A stretch of DNA of 64,000 nucleotides from Azospirillum brasilense (lineage in GTDB: Bacteria > Pseudomonadota > Alphaproteobacteria > Azospirillales > Azospirillaceae). Positions within the stretch are counted from its first letter, which is position 1, and each line of letters opens with the position of its first letter. This document shows, piece after piece, positions 35,322-44,189 of this stretch. The DNA lies in contig NZ_VITH01000003.1 in the NCBI RefSeq assembly GCF_007827815.1, positions 248,001-312,000 of the forward strand. The letters run 5' to 3'. The notes beneath the pieces were generated by a model. It made no database searches, had not been told where the DNA came from, and was given only the letters and a program-made list of their open reading frames with translations. The translations under genes and the position numbers were made by a program.

Positions 35322-35625
35322 CGCCCGAGACGGGCCGGCCGACGCGTCGGCGGAATGGCACATCGCCTCGATCCTCGTCCATCTGCGGCCCGAGCGCAGC
35401 CCCGACGTGCGCGCCGCCGTCGCCGCGCTGGGCGATGTGGAGGTCCATGCGGAGGAGCGGGGCCGCATGGTGGTGACCGTGGAAGGTCCCCACGAGGGCT
35501 GCATCGCCGACCGCATGACCGCCATCCACCTGATGCCCGGCGTGATGTCGGCGGTCATGGTCTTCCACCACGCCGAGCCGCTGTCGGCCCGGACCCCGGA
35601 GGAGGCCGGCCCGGCGCAGCTCTGA
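35299..35625 (+). CDS. napD: NapD, chaperone for NapA
   Basis: 108 residues. The core AEWHIASILVHLRPERSPDVRAAVAAL and the following ferredoxin-like fold match NapD, which binds the twin-arginine signal of NapA in the cytoplasm until cofactor insertion is complete. The start lies inside napF. Confidence 0.92.
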   Translation: MRPSKHPDARDGPADASAEWHIASILVHLRPERSPDVRAAVAALGDVEVHAEERGRMVVTVEGPHEGCIADRMTAIHLMPGVMSAVMVFHHAEPLSARTPEEAGPAQL

Positions 35626-35670
35626 CGCGTCCGGATTTCACATTCGTCAAGAAAAAGGGGGGAGGAACCC

Positions 35671-38163
35671 ATGCTTGACCGGCGGGATTTCATCAAGGCG
35701 CAGGCGGTTGCGGCCGCCGCGACGGCGGGGGGCATCAGCCTGCCCGCCATGGCCCAGCCATCCATGGTGGCGGGCGAGGACGCCCAGCTCACCTGGTCGA
35801 AGGCGCCCTGCCGCTTCTGCGGCACCGGGTGCAGCGTCATGGTCGCCACCAAGGACAACCGCGTCGTCGCCACCCACGGCGACATGCAGGCGGACGTCAA
35901 CCGCGGCCTGAACTGTGTGAAAGGCTATTTCCTGTCCAAGATCATGTACGGACAGGACCGGCTGACCCAGCCGCTGCTGCGCATGCGCGACGGGAAGTAC
36001 CACAAGGACGGGGAGTTCCGCCCGGTGTCCTGGGACGAGGCCTTCGACGAGATGGCCCGCCAATGGAAGCGGGTGCTGAAGGAGAAGGGGCCGGACGCCG
36101 TCGGCATGTTCGGGTCCGGCCAATGGACGATTTGGGAGGGCTACGCCGCGTCCAAGCTGATGCGCGCCGGCTTCCGCACCAACAACCTCGACCCCAACGC
36201 CCGCCACTGCATGGCGTCGGCCGCCGTGGCCTTCATCCGCACCTTCGGCATGGACGAGCCGATGGGTTGCTACGACGATTTCGAGCACGCCGACGCCTTC
36301 GTCCTCTGGGGCTCCAACATGGCGGAGATGCACCCCATCCTGTGGACGCGCATCACCGACCGGCGGCTGGCTCACAACCATGTGAAGGTGGCCGTCCTCT
36401 CGACCTTCGAGCACCGCAGCTTCGAACTGGCCGACGTGCCGATGATCTTCGAGCCGGGGACCGATCTGGCCATCCTGAACTTCATCGCCAACCACATCAT
36501 CCAGACCGGGCGGGTGAACAAGGAATTCGTCGAGAAGCATTGCAGCTTCCGCCTCGGCCAGAAGGACATCGGCTACGGCCTGCGTCCCGAAAGCGTGCTG
36601 GAGGTGCGCGCCGCGAACGCCAAGGACCCGACCGATTCCAAGCCCATGAGCTTCGACGAGTTCGCCACATTCGTCAGCGACTACACGCTGGACAAGGTGG
36701 CGGAGCTGAGCAAGGTGCCGAAGGAACGGCTGCTGGCGCTCGCCGAGATGTACGCCGACCCGAAGATCAAGGTCATGTCGCTGTGGACCATGGGTTTCAA
36801 CCAGCACGTCCGCGGCGTCTGGGTGAACCACATGGTCTACAACATCCACTTGCTGACCGGCAAAATCGCCGAGCCGGGGAACAGCCCCTTCTCGCTGACC
36901 GGCCAGCCCTCGGCCTGCGGCACGGCGCGCGAGGTCGGCACCTTCGCCCACCGCCTGCCCGCCGACATGCAGGTGACCAACCCCACCCACCGTTCCCACG
37001 TCGAGGAGGGTTGGAAGATCCCTAAGGGGCTGCTGCCCGGCAAGATCGGCTACCACGCCGTCCTGCAGGACCGCATGCTGAAGGACGGGAAGCTCAACGC
37101 CTACTGGATCATGGTCAACAACAACCTCCAGGCGGCGCCCAACAGCGACAACGAGACCTATCCCGGCTACCGCAACCCGGAGAATTTCATCGTCGTCTCG
37201 GACGCCTACCCGACGGTGACCGCCGCCGCCGCCGACCTGATCCTGCCCGCCGCCATGTGGGTGGAGAAGGAGGGCGCCTACGGCAACGCCGAGCGGCGGA
37301 CCCATTTCTGGCACCAGCTCGTCAACGCGCCGGGCGAGGCGCGCTCGGACCTCTGGCAGCTCATGGAGTTCTCCAAGCGCTTCACCACCGACGAGGTGTG
37401 GCCGAAGGAAATCCTCGACGCCAACCCCGACTTCCGCGGCAAGAGCCTGTTCGACGTGCTGTTCCGCAATGGCAACGTGGACCGCTTCCCCCTGTCGGAG
37501 ATGGACCCCGCCTACGAGAACCGGGAGTCGAAGGCGTTCGGCTTCTACGTCCAGAAGGGGCTGTTCGAGGAGTACGCCGCCTTCGGGCGCGGCCACGGCC
37601 ACGATCTGGCGCCCTTCGACACCTATCACGAGGTGCGCGGGCTGCGCTGGCCGGTGGTCGAGGGCAAGGAGACGAAGTGGCGCTACCGGGAGGGGCTTGA
37701 CCCCTACGTCCCGAAGGGCGAGGGAGTGCGCTTCTACGGAAACCCGGACGGCAAGGCCAACCTGTTCGCCTTCCCCTACGAACCCCCGGCGGAATCGCCG
37801 GACAAGGACTTCGACCTGTGGCTGGTCACGGGGCGCGTGCTGGAGCACTGGCACTCCGGCTCCATGACCATGCGGGTGCCCGAACTCTACAAGGCCATGC
37901 CGATGGCGTTGGTCTACATGCACCCGGACGACGCGCAGTCGCGCGGCCTGCGCCGTGGCTCGGAGGTGCGGGTGATGTCGCGGCGCGGCGAGATGCGCAC
38001 GCGGGTGGAGACGCGCGGGCGCAACCGGCCGCCGCGCGGCGTGGTCTTCGTGCCCTGGTTCGATTCGGCGCGCCTGATCAACAAATGCACGCTCGACGCC
38101 ACCGACCCGATCAGCAAGCAGACGGACTTCAAGAAGTGCGCCGTCAAGATCGTGGCCGTCTGA
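35671..38163 (+). CDS. napA: NapA, catalytic subunit of periplasmic nitrate reductase
   Basis: 830 residues, the molybdopterin enzyme that reduces nitrate to nitrite in the periplasm. The N-terminal [15 protein letters not shown] is a twin-arginine signal ending near AMAQP. A 4Fe-4S site is formed by [10 protein letters not shown] and the Cys in GLNCVKGYF. The molybdenum-ligating Cys is in [13 protein letters not shown]. The length and end ([20 protein letters not shown]) are normal. Electrons come from quinol through NapC and NapB. Confidence 0.98.
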   Translation: MLDRRDFIKAQAVAAAATAGGISLPAMAQPSMVAGEDAQLTWSKAPCRFCGTGCSVMVATKDNRVVATHGDMQADVNRGLNCVKGYFLSKIMYGQDRLTQPLLRMRDGKYHKDGEFRPVSWDEAFDEMARQWKRVLKEKGPDAVGMFGSGQWTIWEGYAASKLMRAGFRTNNLDPNARHCMASAAVAFIRTFGMDEPMGCYDDFEHADAFVLWGSNMAEMHPILWTRITDRRLAHNHVKVAVLSTFEHRSFELADVPMIFEPGTDLAILNFIANHIIQTGRVNKEFVEKHCSFRLGQKDIGYGLRPESVLEVRAANAKDPTDSKPMSFDEFATFVSDYTLDKVAELSKVPKERLLALAEMYADPKIKVMSLWTMGFNQHVRGVWVNHMVYNIHLLTGKIAEPGNSPFSLTGQPSACGTAREVGTFAHRLPADMQVTNPTHRSHVEEGWKIPKGLLPGKIGYHAVLQDRMLKDGKLNAYWIMVNNNLQAAPNSDNETYPGYRNPENFIVVSDAYPTVTAAAADLILPAAMWVEKEGAYGNAERRTHFWHQLVNAPGEARSDLWQLMEFSKRFTTDEVWPKEILDANPDFRGKSLFDVLFRNGNVDRFPLSEMDPAYENRESKAFGFYVQKGLFEEYAAFGRGHGHDLAPFDTYHEVRGLRWPVVEGKETKWRYREGLDPYVPKGEGVRFYGNPDGKANLFAFPYEPPAESPDKDFDLWLVTGRVLEHWHSGSMTMRVPELYKAMPMALVYMHPDDAQSRGLRRGSEVRVMSRRGEMRTRVETRGRNRPPRGVVFVPWFDSARLINKCTLDATDPISKQTDFKKCAVKIVAV

Positions 38164-38178
38164 GGGAGGACCGCAACC

Positions 38179-38661
38179 ATGCGCCGCCATCTCATGCTCG
38201 CGCTGGCCGCGGCTTTGCCCTGCCTCGTGCCGGCACTGCTCGCCGCCCAGGGAACCGGACAAGTCCGGGAGCCCTTCCGCCCGCCGATCCAGTTCACCGA
38301 CGAGGACCCCGCCCCGCCGATCCCCGCCGACGTCACCGACGACCGGCGGGTCGCCCGCAACTATCCGGAGCAGCCTCCGGTCATCCCGCACAACATCCGC
38401 GATTATCAGATCAGCCTGAACAACAACCAGTGCCTGACCTGCCACAGCCGCCAGTTCACCGGGGCCACCCAGGCGCCGATGATCAGCATCACCCATTACG
38501 TGGACCGCGACGGCCAGACGCTGGGCGCGGTCAGCCCGCGCCGCTACTTCTGCACGCAGTGCCACGTTCCCCAGACCATGGCCCAGCCCATCGTCCCGAA
38601 CACCTTCAAGGACATGGACAGCCTCGTCAGCCGCCCATCGGACGGGGGTGACCGGCGATGA
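38179..38661 (+). CDS. napB: NapB, diheme cytochrome c subunit
   Basis: 160 residues with a Sec signal peptide (to about LLAAQG) and two CxxCH heme sites, CLTCH and CTQCH. Further axial His candidates are in [10 protein letters not shown] and SITHYV. It passes electrons from NapC to NapA in the periplasm. It overlaps napC by four bases (ATGA). Confidence 0.96.
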   Translation: MRRHLMLALAAALPCLVPALLAAQGTGQVREPFRPPIQFTDEDPAPPIPADVTDDRRVARNYPEQPPVIPHNIRDYQISLNNNQCLTCHSRQFTGATQAPMISITHYVDRDGQTLGAVSPRRYFCTQCHVPQTMAQPIVPNTFKDMDSLVSRPSDGGDRR

Positions 38662-39344
38662 AGCTGCCCGACTTCCTGCTGCGGCCCTGGCGGATCATCG
38701 CGGGGCCGAGCCGCTACCTCAGCCTGGGTTTCCTGACGTTGGGCGGCTTCCTGGCCGGCGTGATGTTCTGGGGCGGCTTCAACACCGCCCTGGAGGTCAC
38801 CAACACCGAGAAGTTCTGCACGAGTTGCCACGAGATGCGGGACAACGTGTTCGAGGAACTGAAGACCACCATCCACTTCACCAACCGCTCCGGCGTGCGG
38901 GCGACCTGCCCGGACTGCCACGTCCCGCACAACTGGACCGACAAGATCGCCCGCAAGATGCAGGCGTCGAAGGAGGTTTGGGGCAAGATCTTCGGCACCA
39001 TCGACACGCGCGACAAGTTCCTGGAGAAGCGGCGCGAGTTGGCCGAGCATGAATGGGCGCGGCTGAAGGCCAACAATTCGCTGGAATGCCGCAACTGCCA
39101 CAGCGCGGAATCGATGGACATCACCAAGCAGGGCGCGCGGGCGGCGCGCATCCATCAGCAGTATCTGTTCAGCGGTCAGCGCACCTGCATCGACTGCCAC
39201 AAGGGCATCGCCCACCGCCTGCCGAACATGGACGGCGTGCCGCCGGGCTGGAGCGAGGCATCCAGCGATACGGGCAGCGAAACGGACGACCCGCTCGGCC
39301 GCTGGTTGGCCGACGCCACGCCGGGACCGGCAAACCCGCATTGA
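38658..39344 (+). CDS. napC: NapC, tetraheme quinol dehydrogenase
   Basis: 228 residues, NapC/NirT family. One N-terminal membrane anchor ([26 protein letters not shown]) is followed by four CxxCH sites: CTSCH, CPDCH, CRNCH and CIDCH. The protein oxidises ubiquinol in the membrane and reduces NapB. It is the last gene of napEFDABC. Confidence 0.97.
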   Translation: MKLPDFLLRPWRIIAGPSRYLSLGFLTLGGFLAGVMFWGGFNTALEVTNTEKFCTSCHEMRDNVFEELKTTIHFTNRSGVRATCPDCHVPHNWTDKIARKMQASKEVWGKIFGTIDTRDKFLEKRRELAEHEWARLKANNSLECRNCHSAESMDITKQGARAARIHQQYLFSGQRTCIDCHKGIAHRLPNMDGVPPGWSEASSDTGSETDDPLGRWLADATPGPANPH

Positions 39345-39358
39345 GCGGGCGGTGATAT

Positions 39359-39383
39359 CCCCTCTCCCGGGGAGGGAGAGGGG
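39359..39383. terminator. Hairpin between napC and the second HU gene
   Basis: Self-complementary element (ccctctccc-gggg-agggagaggg) in the 69-base gap between two convergent genes, so it can end both transcripts. It is also similar to the REP-like elements elsewhere. Confidence 0.65.
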
Positions 39384-39413
39384 TTACCGGCTCCGTTACT
39401 CGGCCTTGCCGCC

Positions 39414-39698
39414 TTACTCGGCCTTGCCGTTAACGGCGTCCTTGAGGGCCTTGCCGGCGGAGAACTTCGGCGCCTTGGAGGCGGCGATCTTGATCTCCGC
39501 GCCGGTCTGCGGGTTGCGGCCCGTGCGCTCGCCGCGCTCGGCGATCTCGAACTGGCCGAAGCCCGGCAGCTTGACCGTCTCCCCCTTGACCAGCGCGTCC
39601 TGCAGGCTCTCCAGAACCGCGTCCAGCGCCTTGCCGGCGTCGGCCTTCGTGCCGCCCAGCTTGCCGGCGATCGCGTCGATGAGATCGGCCTTCGTCAT
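39414..39698 (-). CDS. hup: HU DNA-binding protein, copy 2
   Basis: 94 residues, identical in protein sequence to copy 1 at 29048-29332. Both genes point the same way, 10.4 kb apart, and flank the sigma, BI-1, OxlT and nap genes. The upstream region also matches copy 1 for about 70 bases (ccccttgttc, aaccccagcat, ccagggctccaggcgc). A TTG two codons upstream is open but the ATG matches copy 1. Confidence 0.97.
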   Translation of the reverse strand: MTKADLIDAIAGKLGGTKADAGKALDAVLESLQDALVKGETVKLPGFGQFEIAERGERTGRNPQTGAEIKIAASKAPKFSAGKALKDAVNGKAE

Positions 39699-39929
39699 TC
39701 CCAAATTCCCCTTGTTCGTGGCGGAACCCCAGCATGTTCCAGGGCTCCAGGCGCCTTTGACCTACCCTGCCGGGCGGCGGCGCGCAAGATGCTCCCGCCC
39801 GGAATCGACCGGGCGCGACGCTGTGACCCGCAAAAAAACGGCGTTTCCCGCCAATCCGGCGGATTCGACTATGCCGAACAGGCGAGCCCTCCCCCGACCG
39901 ACGTCAGTTGACCAAGTCAATCGTCCAAG

Positions 39930-40283
39930 TCAATTGACCAGGGCGGCCTTGACCAGCACCGCGGCGCTTTCCGTGGTGTCGCGCTTGTCCAGCTTCTTGG
40001 CGACCTCCTCGATCTCGGCGACCGGCATGACCCGGCGGGCCTGCTTGGCCGCGGTGACGAGGCGGCGCTGCGCGAGACGGACCTGATCGCCCAGCTCGGT
40101 CAGCGTCTGGTAAGCCTTGCGGCGGGCCTGGGTGTCGATGCTGCCGCTCGTCTCGGTCGCGCGTTCGGTCGCAGCAGCCAGATCCTTGCACGACTGCAGG
40201 TACGTGGAAATGGCGTCCGTCAGAAGACGGCGGGCCTCGGTCCGCGGATCGGAGGGGCTGCTGCTCGACGTGGAAAGAGACAC
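39930..40283 (-). CDS. Helical protein of unknown function (117 aa)
   Basis: 117 residues from a GTG start preceded by aaggagcagtgtgaa, the best ribosome site in the frame. After a Ser-rich start the chain is almost all helix and charged (TEARRLLTDAISTYLQSCKDLAAATERATE, then QRRLVTAAKQARRVMP), suggesting a small bundle or coiled coil. No family was recognised. It lies between HU and regA, transcribed with the minus-strand genes but 127 bases after regA. Confidence 0.65.
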   Translation of the reverse strand: MSLSTSSSSPSDPRTEARRLLTDAISTYLQSCKDLAAATERATETSGSIDTQARRKAYQTLTELGDQVRLAQRRLVTAAKQARRVMPVAEIEEVAKKLDKRDTTESAAVLVKAALVN

Positions 40284-40409
40284 TTCACACTGCTCCTTGC
40301 TGCTGCGTATGACACACGACTGTAACAGGCCGTGAAAAATGGGCGGACTGGCCGCCATTGTCCAGCGGCCTTGCGCATCCTTTGACCGACTGGACAGGAG
40401 AAAACGGAA

Positions 40410-40943
40410 TCAGGGCACCTGTTTCTTCTCCAGCTTGCGGGCCAGGGTGCGCCGGTGCATCCCCAGCCGGCGGGCGGTTTCGGAGATGTTGAAGCCGGTT
40501 TCCGCCAGGGTTTCGTGGATGCGCTCCCACTCCAGCGTCTTCAACGAGGTCGCCCGCGCGCCCAGCGCGATGGAGGGGTCGCCCTCCGTCCGCTCGAAGG
40601 CCGCCTCGATGTCGTCGGTGTTGGACGGCTTGGCGAGGTAGTGGCAGGCGCCCAGCTTGATCGCTTCGACCGCCGTGGCGATGCTGGCGAAGCCGGTCAG
40701 GACGACGATCCGCGTCTCCGGGTCGCTGGCGTGCAGTTCCCGCACGCATTCCAGGCCGGAGCCGCTGCCCAGCTTCAGGTCGACCACCGCGTAGGCGAAG
40801 GGCACGGTGTCCAGCAGAGCCCGCAGCCCGTCCAGGGTGTCGCACCAGTAGACCTGATAGCCCCGGCGCTCGAAGGAGCGGCGCAGGACCTTGGCGAAGG
40901 CGGCGTCGTCCTCCACCAGGACGAGGGAACGGTCAGTCTCCAT
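40410..40943 (-). CDS. regA: RegA/PrrA/ActR-type response regulator
   Basis: 177 residues. The receiver domain has E11-D12-D13, phosphoacceptor D55 (AVVDLKLGSGSG) and K105 (YLAKPS). The C-terminal Fis-type helix-turn-helix (NISETARRLGMHRRTLARKLEKKQ) matches RegA proteins, including the near-invariant HRRTLARKL. RegA activates or represses oxidase, denitrification and fixation genes under low oxygen. Its start overlaps the end of regB by 11 bases. Confidence 0.95.
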   Translation of the reverse strand: METDRSLVLVEDDAAFAKVLRRSFERRGYQVYWCDTLDGLRALLDTVPFAYAVVDLKLGSGSGLECVRELHASDPETRIVVLTGFASIATAVEAIKLGACHYLAKPSNTDDIEAAFERTEGDPSIALGARATSLKTLEWERIHETLAETGFNISETARRLGMHRRTLARKLEKKQVP

Positions 40944-42252
40944 GGTTCTCTCCCGCGGACAGGGCGGCGAGCGGCAGGGTCATGGTGACGGAAGCGCCGC
41001 CGCTGGGGCGGTTGCGCGCGGCGACCGTGCCGCCCAGCTTGCGCACCACATTGACCACCAGGAAGAGGCCAAGCCCGCCGCCGGGCCGCCCCTTGCTCGA
41101 CCGGTAGGGTTTGCCGAATTCCGCCAGCATCCGCTCCTCGAAGCCGGGACCGGCGTCGTTGACCGTCAGGACGAGGCTGTCGCCCTGCCGCCCGGCGGCG
41201 ATGCCGACCCAGCCGGGGGACACCTCCAGCGCGTTGTCCAGGACATTGAAGATCACCTGCTTCAGCGCGAGATCGGAGATGATCCCCTCGCGCGAGCGGA
41301 CGCTGTTGTCGTAATCGACGCAGGCCGGCGACCGGCTGGCCTTCCACTCCTCCACCAGATCGTCCAGGAAGGCGGTCACGGTGGTGCGCAGCGTCCCCTC
41401 CCCCCGCGCCTCGCCGGAGGACAGCAGGATGCCCGACACGATGGCCTTGCAGCGGTTGATCTGGTTCTGCATCTCGGCGATGTCCTCGGCCATGTCGGGG
41501 TCGCCCTTGACCACGGGCATCCGCCGCCAGTCGTTCACGATCACCGACAGCGTGGCGAGCGGCGTCCCCAGCTCGTGCGCGGCGCCGGAGGCGAGCAGGC
41601 CGAGGCGCACGATGTGGTCCTCCTCCATGGAGCGCTGGCGCAGATCGGCCAGATGGGCGTCGCGGGCGCGCAGGTTGCGGGTGATCTGGGTGATGAAGGG
41701 GACGATCAGGCTGGCCGTCAGCACGAAGCACAGGAACATGCCCTGGATGTGCAGCCCCAGCAGAAGCCCCTCCAGCCCCGGCGGCAGGGCCAGCGGGCGG
41801 TAGGCGCCGATCAGGAAGGTGAAGCAGGCGGTGGCGACCAGGACCAGCGCCCAGGCCGACCACGCCTCCAGCAGCACCGCCCCCAGGGTGATCTGCAGCA
41901 GGTAGAGCGAGATGAAGGGGTTGGAGGCGCCGCCGCTGAGGTAAAGCTGCACCGTGAGCGCCGACACGTCGATCAGCAGTTCCAGGAACAGTTGGGTGTT
42001 CGACACCGATGTCTGGCGGCGCAGATGCAGGACGCTGGCGATGTTCAGCGCGACCAGGAACAGGATCACCGCGCCCATCTGGTCGAGCGGCAGGGTGATG
42101 CCCATCCGGTGGTGCACGATCAGGATCGTGATCACCTGCCCGGCGACGGCGAGCCAGCGCAATTGCACCAGCAGGAACAGATTCTTCTTGTCGGTGGTGT
42201 CGCGCACGGAAAACGTCTGGCCCTTCGCCGGCTTCCTTCGGTCCCCATTCAT
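40933..42252 (-). CDS. regB: RegB/PrrB/ActS-type redox sensor histidine kinase
   Basis: 439 residues from ATG AAT GGG; start uncertain because no good ribosome site is seen and longer in-frame starts exist. Six spans precede a cytoplasmic kinase core. The quinone-sensing GGASNPF motif is at 107-113. The H-box H226 lies in GAAHELGTPLATL, and C268 (INRCKAIVSG) is 42 residues later, close to the redox Cys of RegB. ATP-binding motifs NVLDNALEVSP and GGGLGLFLV follow. It senses the quinone pool and phosphorylates RegA. Confidence 0.95.
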   Translation of the reverse strand: MNGDRRKPAKGQTFSVRDTTDKKNLFLLVQLRWLAVAGQVITILIVHHRMGITLPLDQMGAVILFLVALNIASVLHLRRQTSVSNTQLFLELLIDVSALTVQLYLSGGASNPFISLYLLQITLGAVLLEAWSAWALVLVATACFTFLIGAYRPLALPPGLEGLLLGLHIQGMFLCFVLTASLIVPFITQITRNLRARDAHLADLRQRSMEEDHIVRLGLLASGAAHELGTPLATLSVIVNDWRRMPVVKGDPDMAEDIAEMQNQINRCKAIVSGILLSSGEARGEGTLRTTVTAFLDDLVEEWKASRSPACVDYDNSVRSREGIISDLALKQVIFNVLDNALEVSPGWVGIAAGRQGDSLVLTVNDAGPGFEERMLAEFGKPYRSSKGRPGGGLGLFLVVNVVRKLGGTVAARNRPSGGASVTMTLPLAALSAGENHGD

Positions 42253-42406
42253 ATGGGCCCGACTCATATGGGCATGACGGCCCGGCTTGGCAGCCTTGAC
42301 CCGGACTCCGTCCGGCCTTGATAGCACAAAAAAGCCAAGCGGAAGGGTCCGCGAGGCATCCCTTTCCAAACGGCAAAAAGACCATGAAGAAAAAGAGATT
42401 ATTTCT

Positions 42407-43141
42407 TCAACCGCGGCGGCGCCATTCACTGCGCGCGACATAGAGGGCGGCGGCGATCAGCATGAGATCCAGAGCGAACCACGTCAGCGCATAGACGAGG
42501 TGGTTGTTCGGGAACTTCAGGACGGTCAGCCCGCCGACCGGAGAACCGCCTGGCGGGCTGGCCTCGGCGTCGATGAAATAGGGAGCCGCCTCCGTCACGC
42601 CGCGGGCGGCGGCGATGGCCGCCACGTCGCGGGAGTACCAGCGGTCCTGCGCGGGATCGTTGGAGCGCAGGAAACCGCCTCCCGGCTCCGTCACCCGCAG
42701 CAGGCCGGTGACGGTGGTGTCCACGTCGATCAGCCCGTCGGGGCGGCTGTCGGTGCTGCGCCGCTCGGGCGGCACGAAGCCCCGGTTGACCAGGACGGTG
42801 AAGCCCCGGTCGGTCCGGAAGGGGGTGAGCACCCAGAAGCCGCCGCCCCGCTCGGTCACCGCCTGGACCAGGGTTTCCTGGTCGTTCAGGAAACGCCCGG
42901 TGACGCCGACCCGCCGGTATTCCTGGCTGGCCGCCGTGACGGCGGGCCACTCCTCCGGGCCGGGGGCGGGAACGGGGGCGGCCCGCGCCCGTTCCTCCAC
43001 CCGCTGGATCAGGTCCAGCTTCCAGAACAGCCGCTCGACCTGCCAGACGCCGAGCGACGTGAATACGGCGACTCCCGCCAGCGCCAGGATCCCGAGAAGG
43101 ATCAGCCCCCGGCGCGGACGGTGGGTCGCCGTGCCGGTCAC
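42407..43141 (-). CDS. SURF1 family protein, oxidase assembly
   Basis: 244 residues from a GTG that overlaps the cyoD stop (GTGA). Two spans, one at each end (GLILLGILALAGVAVFTSLGVWQ and VYALTWFALDLMLIAAALYVA), enclose the usual periplasmic domain, with family motifs GVWQVERLFWKLDLI, VLVNRGFVPP and NNHLVYALTWF. SURF1 helps insert heme a into aa3 oxidases. Here it sits in a bo3-type operon, as in some other alphaproteobacteria, suggesting a role in heme insertion for this quinol oxidase. Confidence 0.93.
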   Translation of the reverse strand: MTGTATHRPRRGLILLGILALAGVAVFTSLGVWQVERLFWKLDLIQRVEERARAAPVPAPGPEEWPAVTAASQEYRRVGVTGRFLNDQETLVQAVTERGGGFWVLTPFRTDRGFTVLVNRGFVPPERRSTDSRPDGLIDVDTTVTGLLRVTEPGGGFLRSNDPAQDRWYSRDVAAIAAARGVTEAAPYFIDAEASPPGGSPVGGLTVLKFPNNHLVYALTWFALDLMLIAAALYVARSEWRRRG

Positions 43142-43554
43142 GGCAATTGGCTCGGGTCGTGGATCGGCATCATGTTGGTGTTCAGGTGGTACATCACCCA
43201 CAGCGAACCGGCCAGCATGATGACCACGACGATCAGCGTGAAGATCAGCGACAGCATGGTCCACCCGCCTTCCGCCCGCCCGTTCATGTGCAGGAAGAAG
43301 ATCATGTGGACGACGACCTGGACGGCGGCCAGAGCCATGATCGCCATCGCGGTCATGTTCTTGTCGAGGATCGTCCCGTCCATGACCAGCCAGAAGGGAA
43401 TGACCGTCAGGATCACCGACAGGACGAAGCCGATCACGTAGCTGCCGAGCGTCCCATGGGCGTGCCCGTCGTCCCCATGGCCGTGGTCGTGATGGCCGGC
43501 CCCGTGGTGACCGGCCCCGTGATGACCGGAATGATGTTCGGCGTGAGAACTCAT
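43138..43554 (-). CDS. cyoD: CyoD, cytochrome bo3 quinol oxidase subunit IV
   Basis: 138 residues with three spans and the family sequence [22 protein letters not shown]. The N-terminus is unusual: 13 of the first 33 residues are His, arranged in HH pairs with Gly, Ala and Asp, which could bind metal ions such as copper or zinc on the cytoplasmic side. It overlaps cyoC by ATGA and SURF1 by GTGA. Confidence 0.93.
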   Translation of the reverse strand: MSSHAEHHSGHHGAGHHGAGHHDHGHGDDGHAHGTLGSYVIGFVLSVILTVIPFWLVMDGTILDKNMTAMAIMALAAVQVVVHMIFFLHMNGRAEGGWTMLSLIFTLIVVVIMLAGSLWVMYHLNTNMMPIHDPSQLP

Positions 43555-44186
43555 CGCAGCATTCCCATCAGATAGACGAAGGTGAAGACGCCGATCCAGA
43601 TGACGTCCAGGAAGTGCCAGAACAGGCTCAGGCACATCAGGCGCCGGCGATTGGCCGGGATCAGACCGCGCTTGTTGACCTGGACCATCAGCGTCACCAG
43701 CCAGACGAGGCCGAAGGTGACGTGCAGGCCGTGGGTGCCGACCAGCGTGAAGAAGGACGACAGGAAGGCGCTGCGCTGCGGGGTCGCCCCGATGTGGATC
43801 AGGTGGGCGAACTCGTAGAGTTCGATCGCCAGGAAGGCGGCGCCGAACAGGCCCGTCACCGCCAGCCACAGCTGGGTCTGCGACACCCGCCCCTTCTCCA
43901 TCGCCAGCATGGCGAAGCCATAGGTGATGGAGGAGAACAGCAGCATGGCGGTGTTCAGTGCCACCAGCGGCAGGTCGAACAGGTCCTTGGGCGCGGGCCC
44001 GGCGGCGTAGTTGGCGCCGAGCACGCCGTAGGTCGCGAACAGCACCGCGAAGATGAGGCAGTCGCTCATCAGGTAGATCCAGAAGCCCAGCATGGTGCTG
44101 GAGCCTTCGGGGTGCGCGTGCTCGTCCACAACGTGGAACACCGGAGCCTGGCCGCGGGGCCGCTCGGCTGTCAGGGTCGTGCTCAT
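43551..44186 (-). CDS. cyoC: CyoC, cytochrome bo3 quinol oxidase subunit III
   Basis: 211 residues with five spans and subunit III motifs ([36 protein letters not shown] and [13 protein letters not shown]). It stabilises the catalytic core. Three bases separate it from cyoB and it overlaps cyoD. Confidence 0.96.
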   Translation of the reverse strand: MSTTLTAERPRGQAPVFHVVDEHAHPEGSSTMLGFWIYLMSDCLIFAVLFATYGVLGANYAAGPAPKDLFDLPLVALNTAMLLFSSITYGFAMLAMEKGRVSQTQLWLAVTGLFGAAFLAIELYEFAHLIHIGATPQRSAFLSSFFTLVGTHGLHVTFGLVWLVTLMVQVNKRGLIPANRRRLMCLSLFWHFLDVIWIGVFTFVYLMGMLR

Positions 44187-44189
44187 GCT

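Noticed and set aside
39905..39940. Short repeats (ttgacca and caagtcaat twice each) after the helical protein gene
   Set aside because: Partly inside the coding end and too short; they form no convincing stem or operator.
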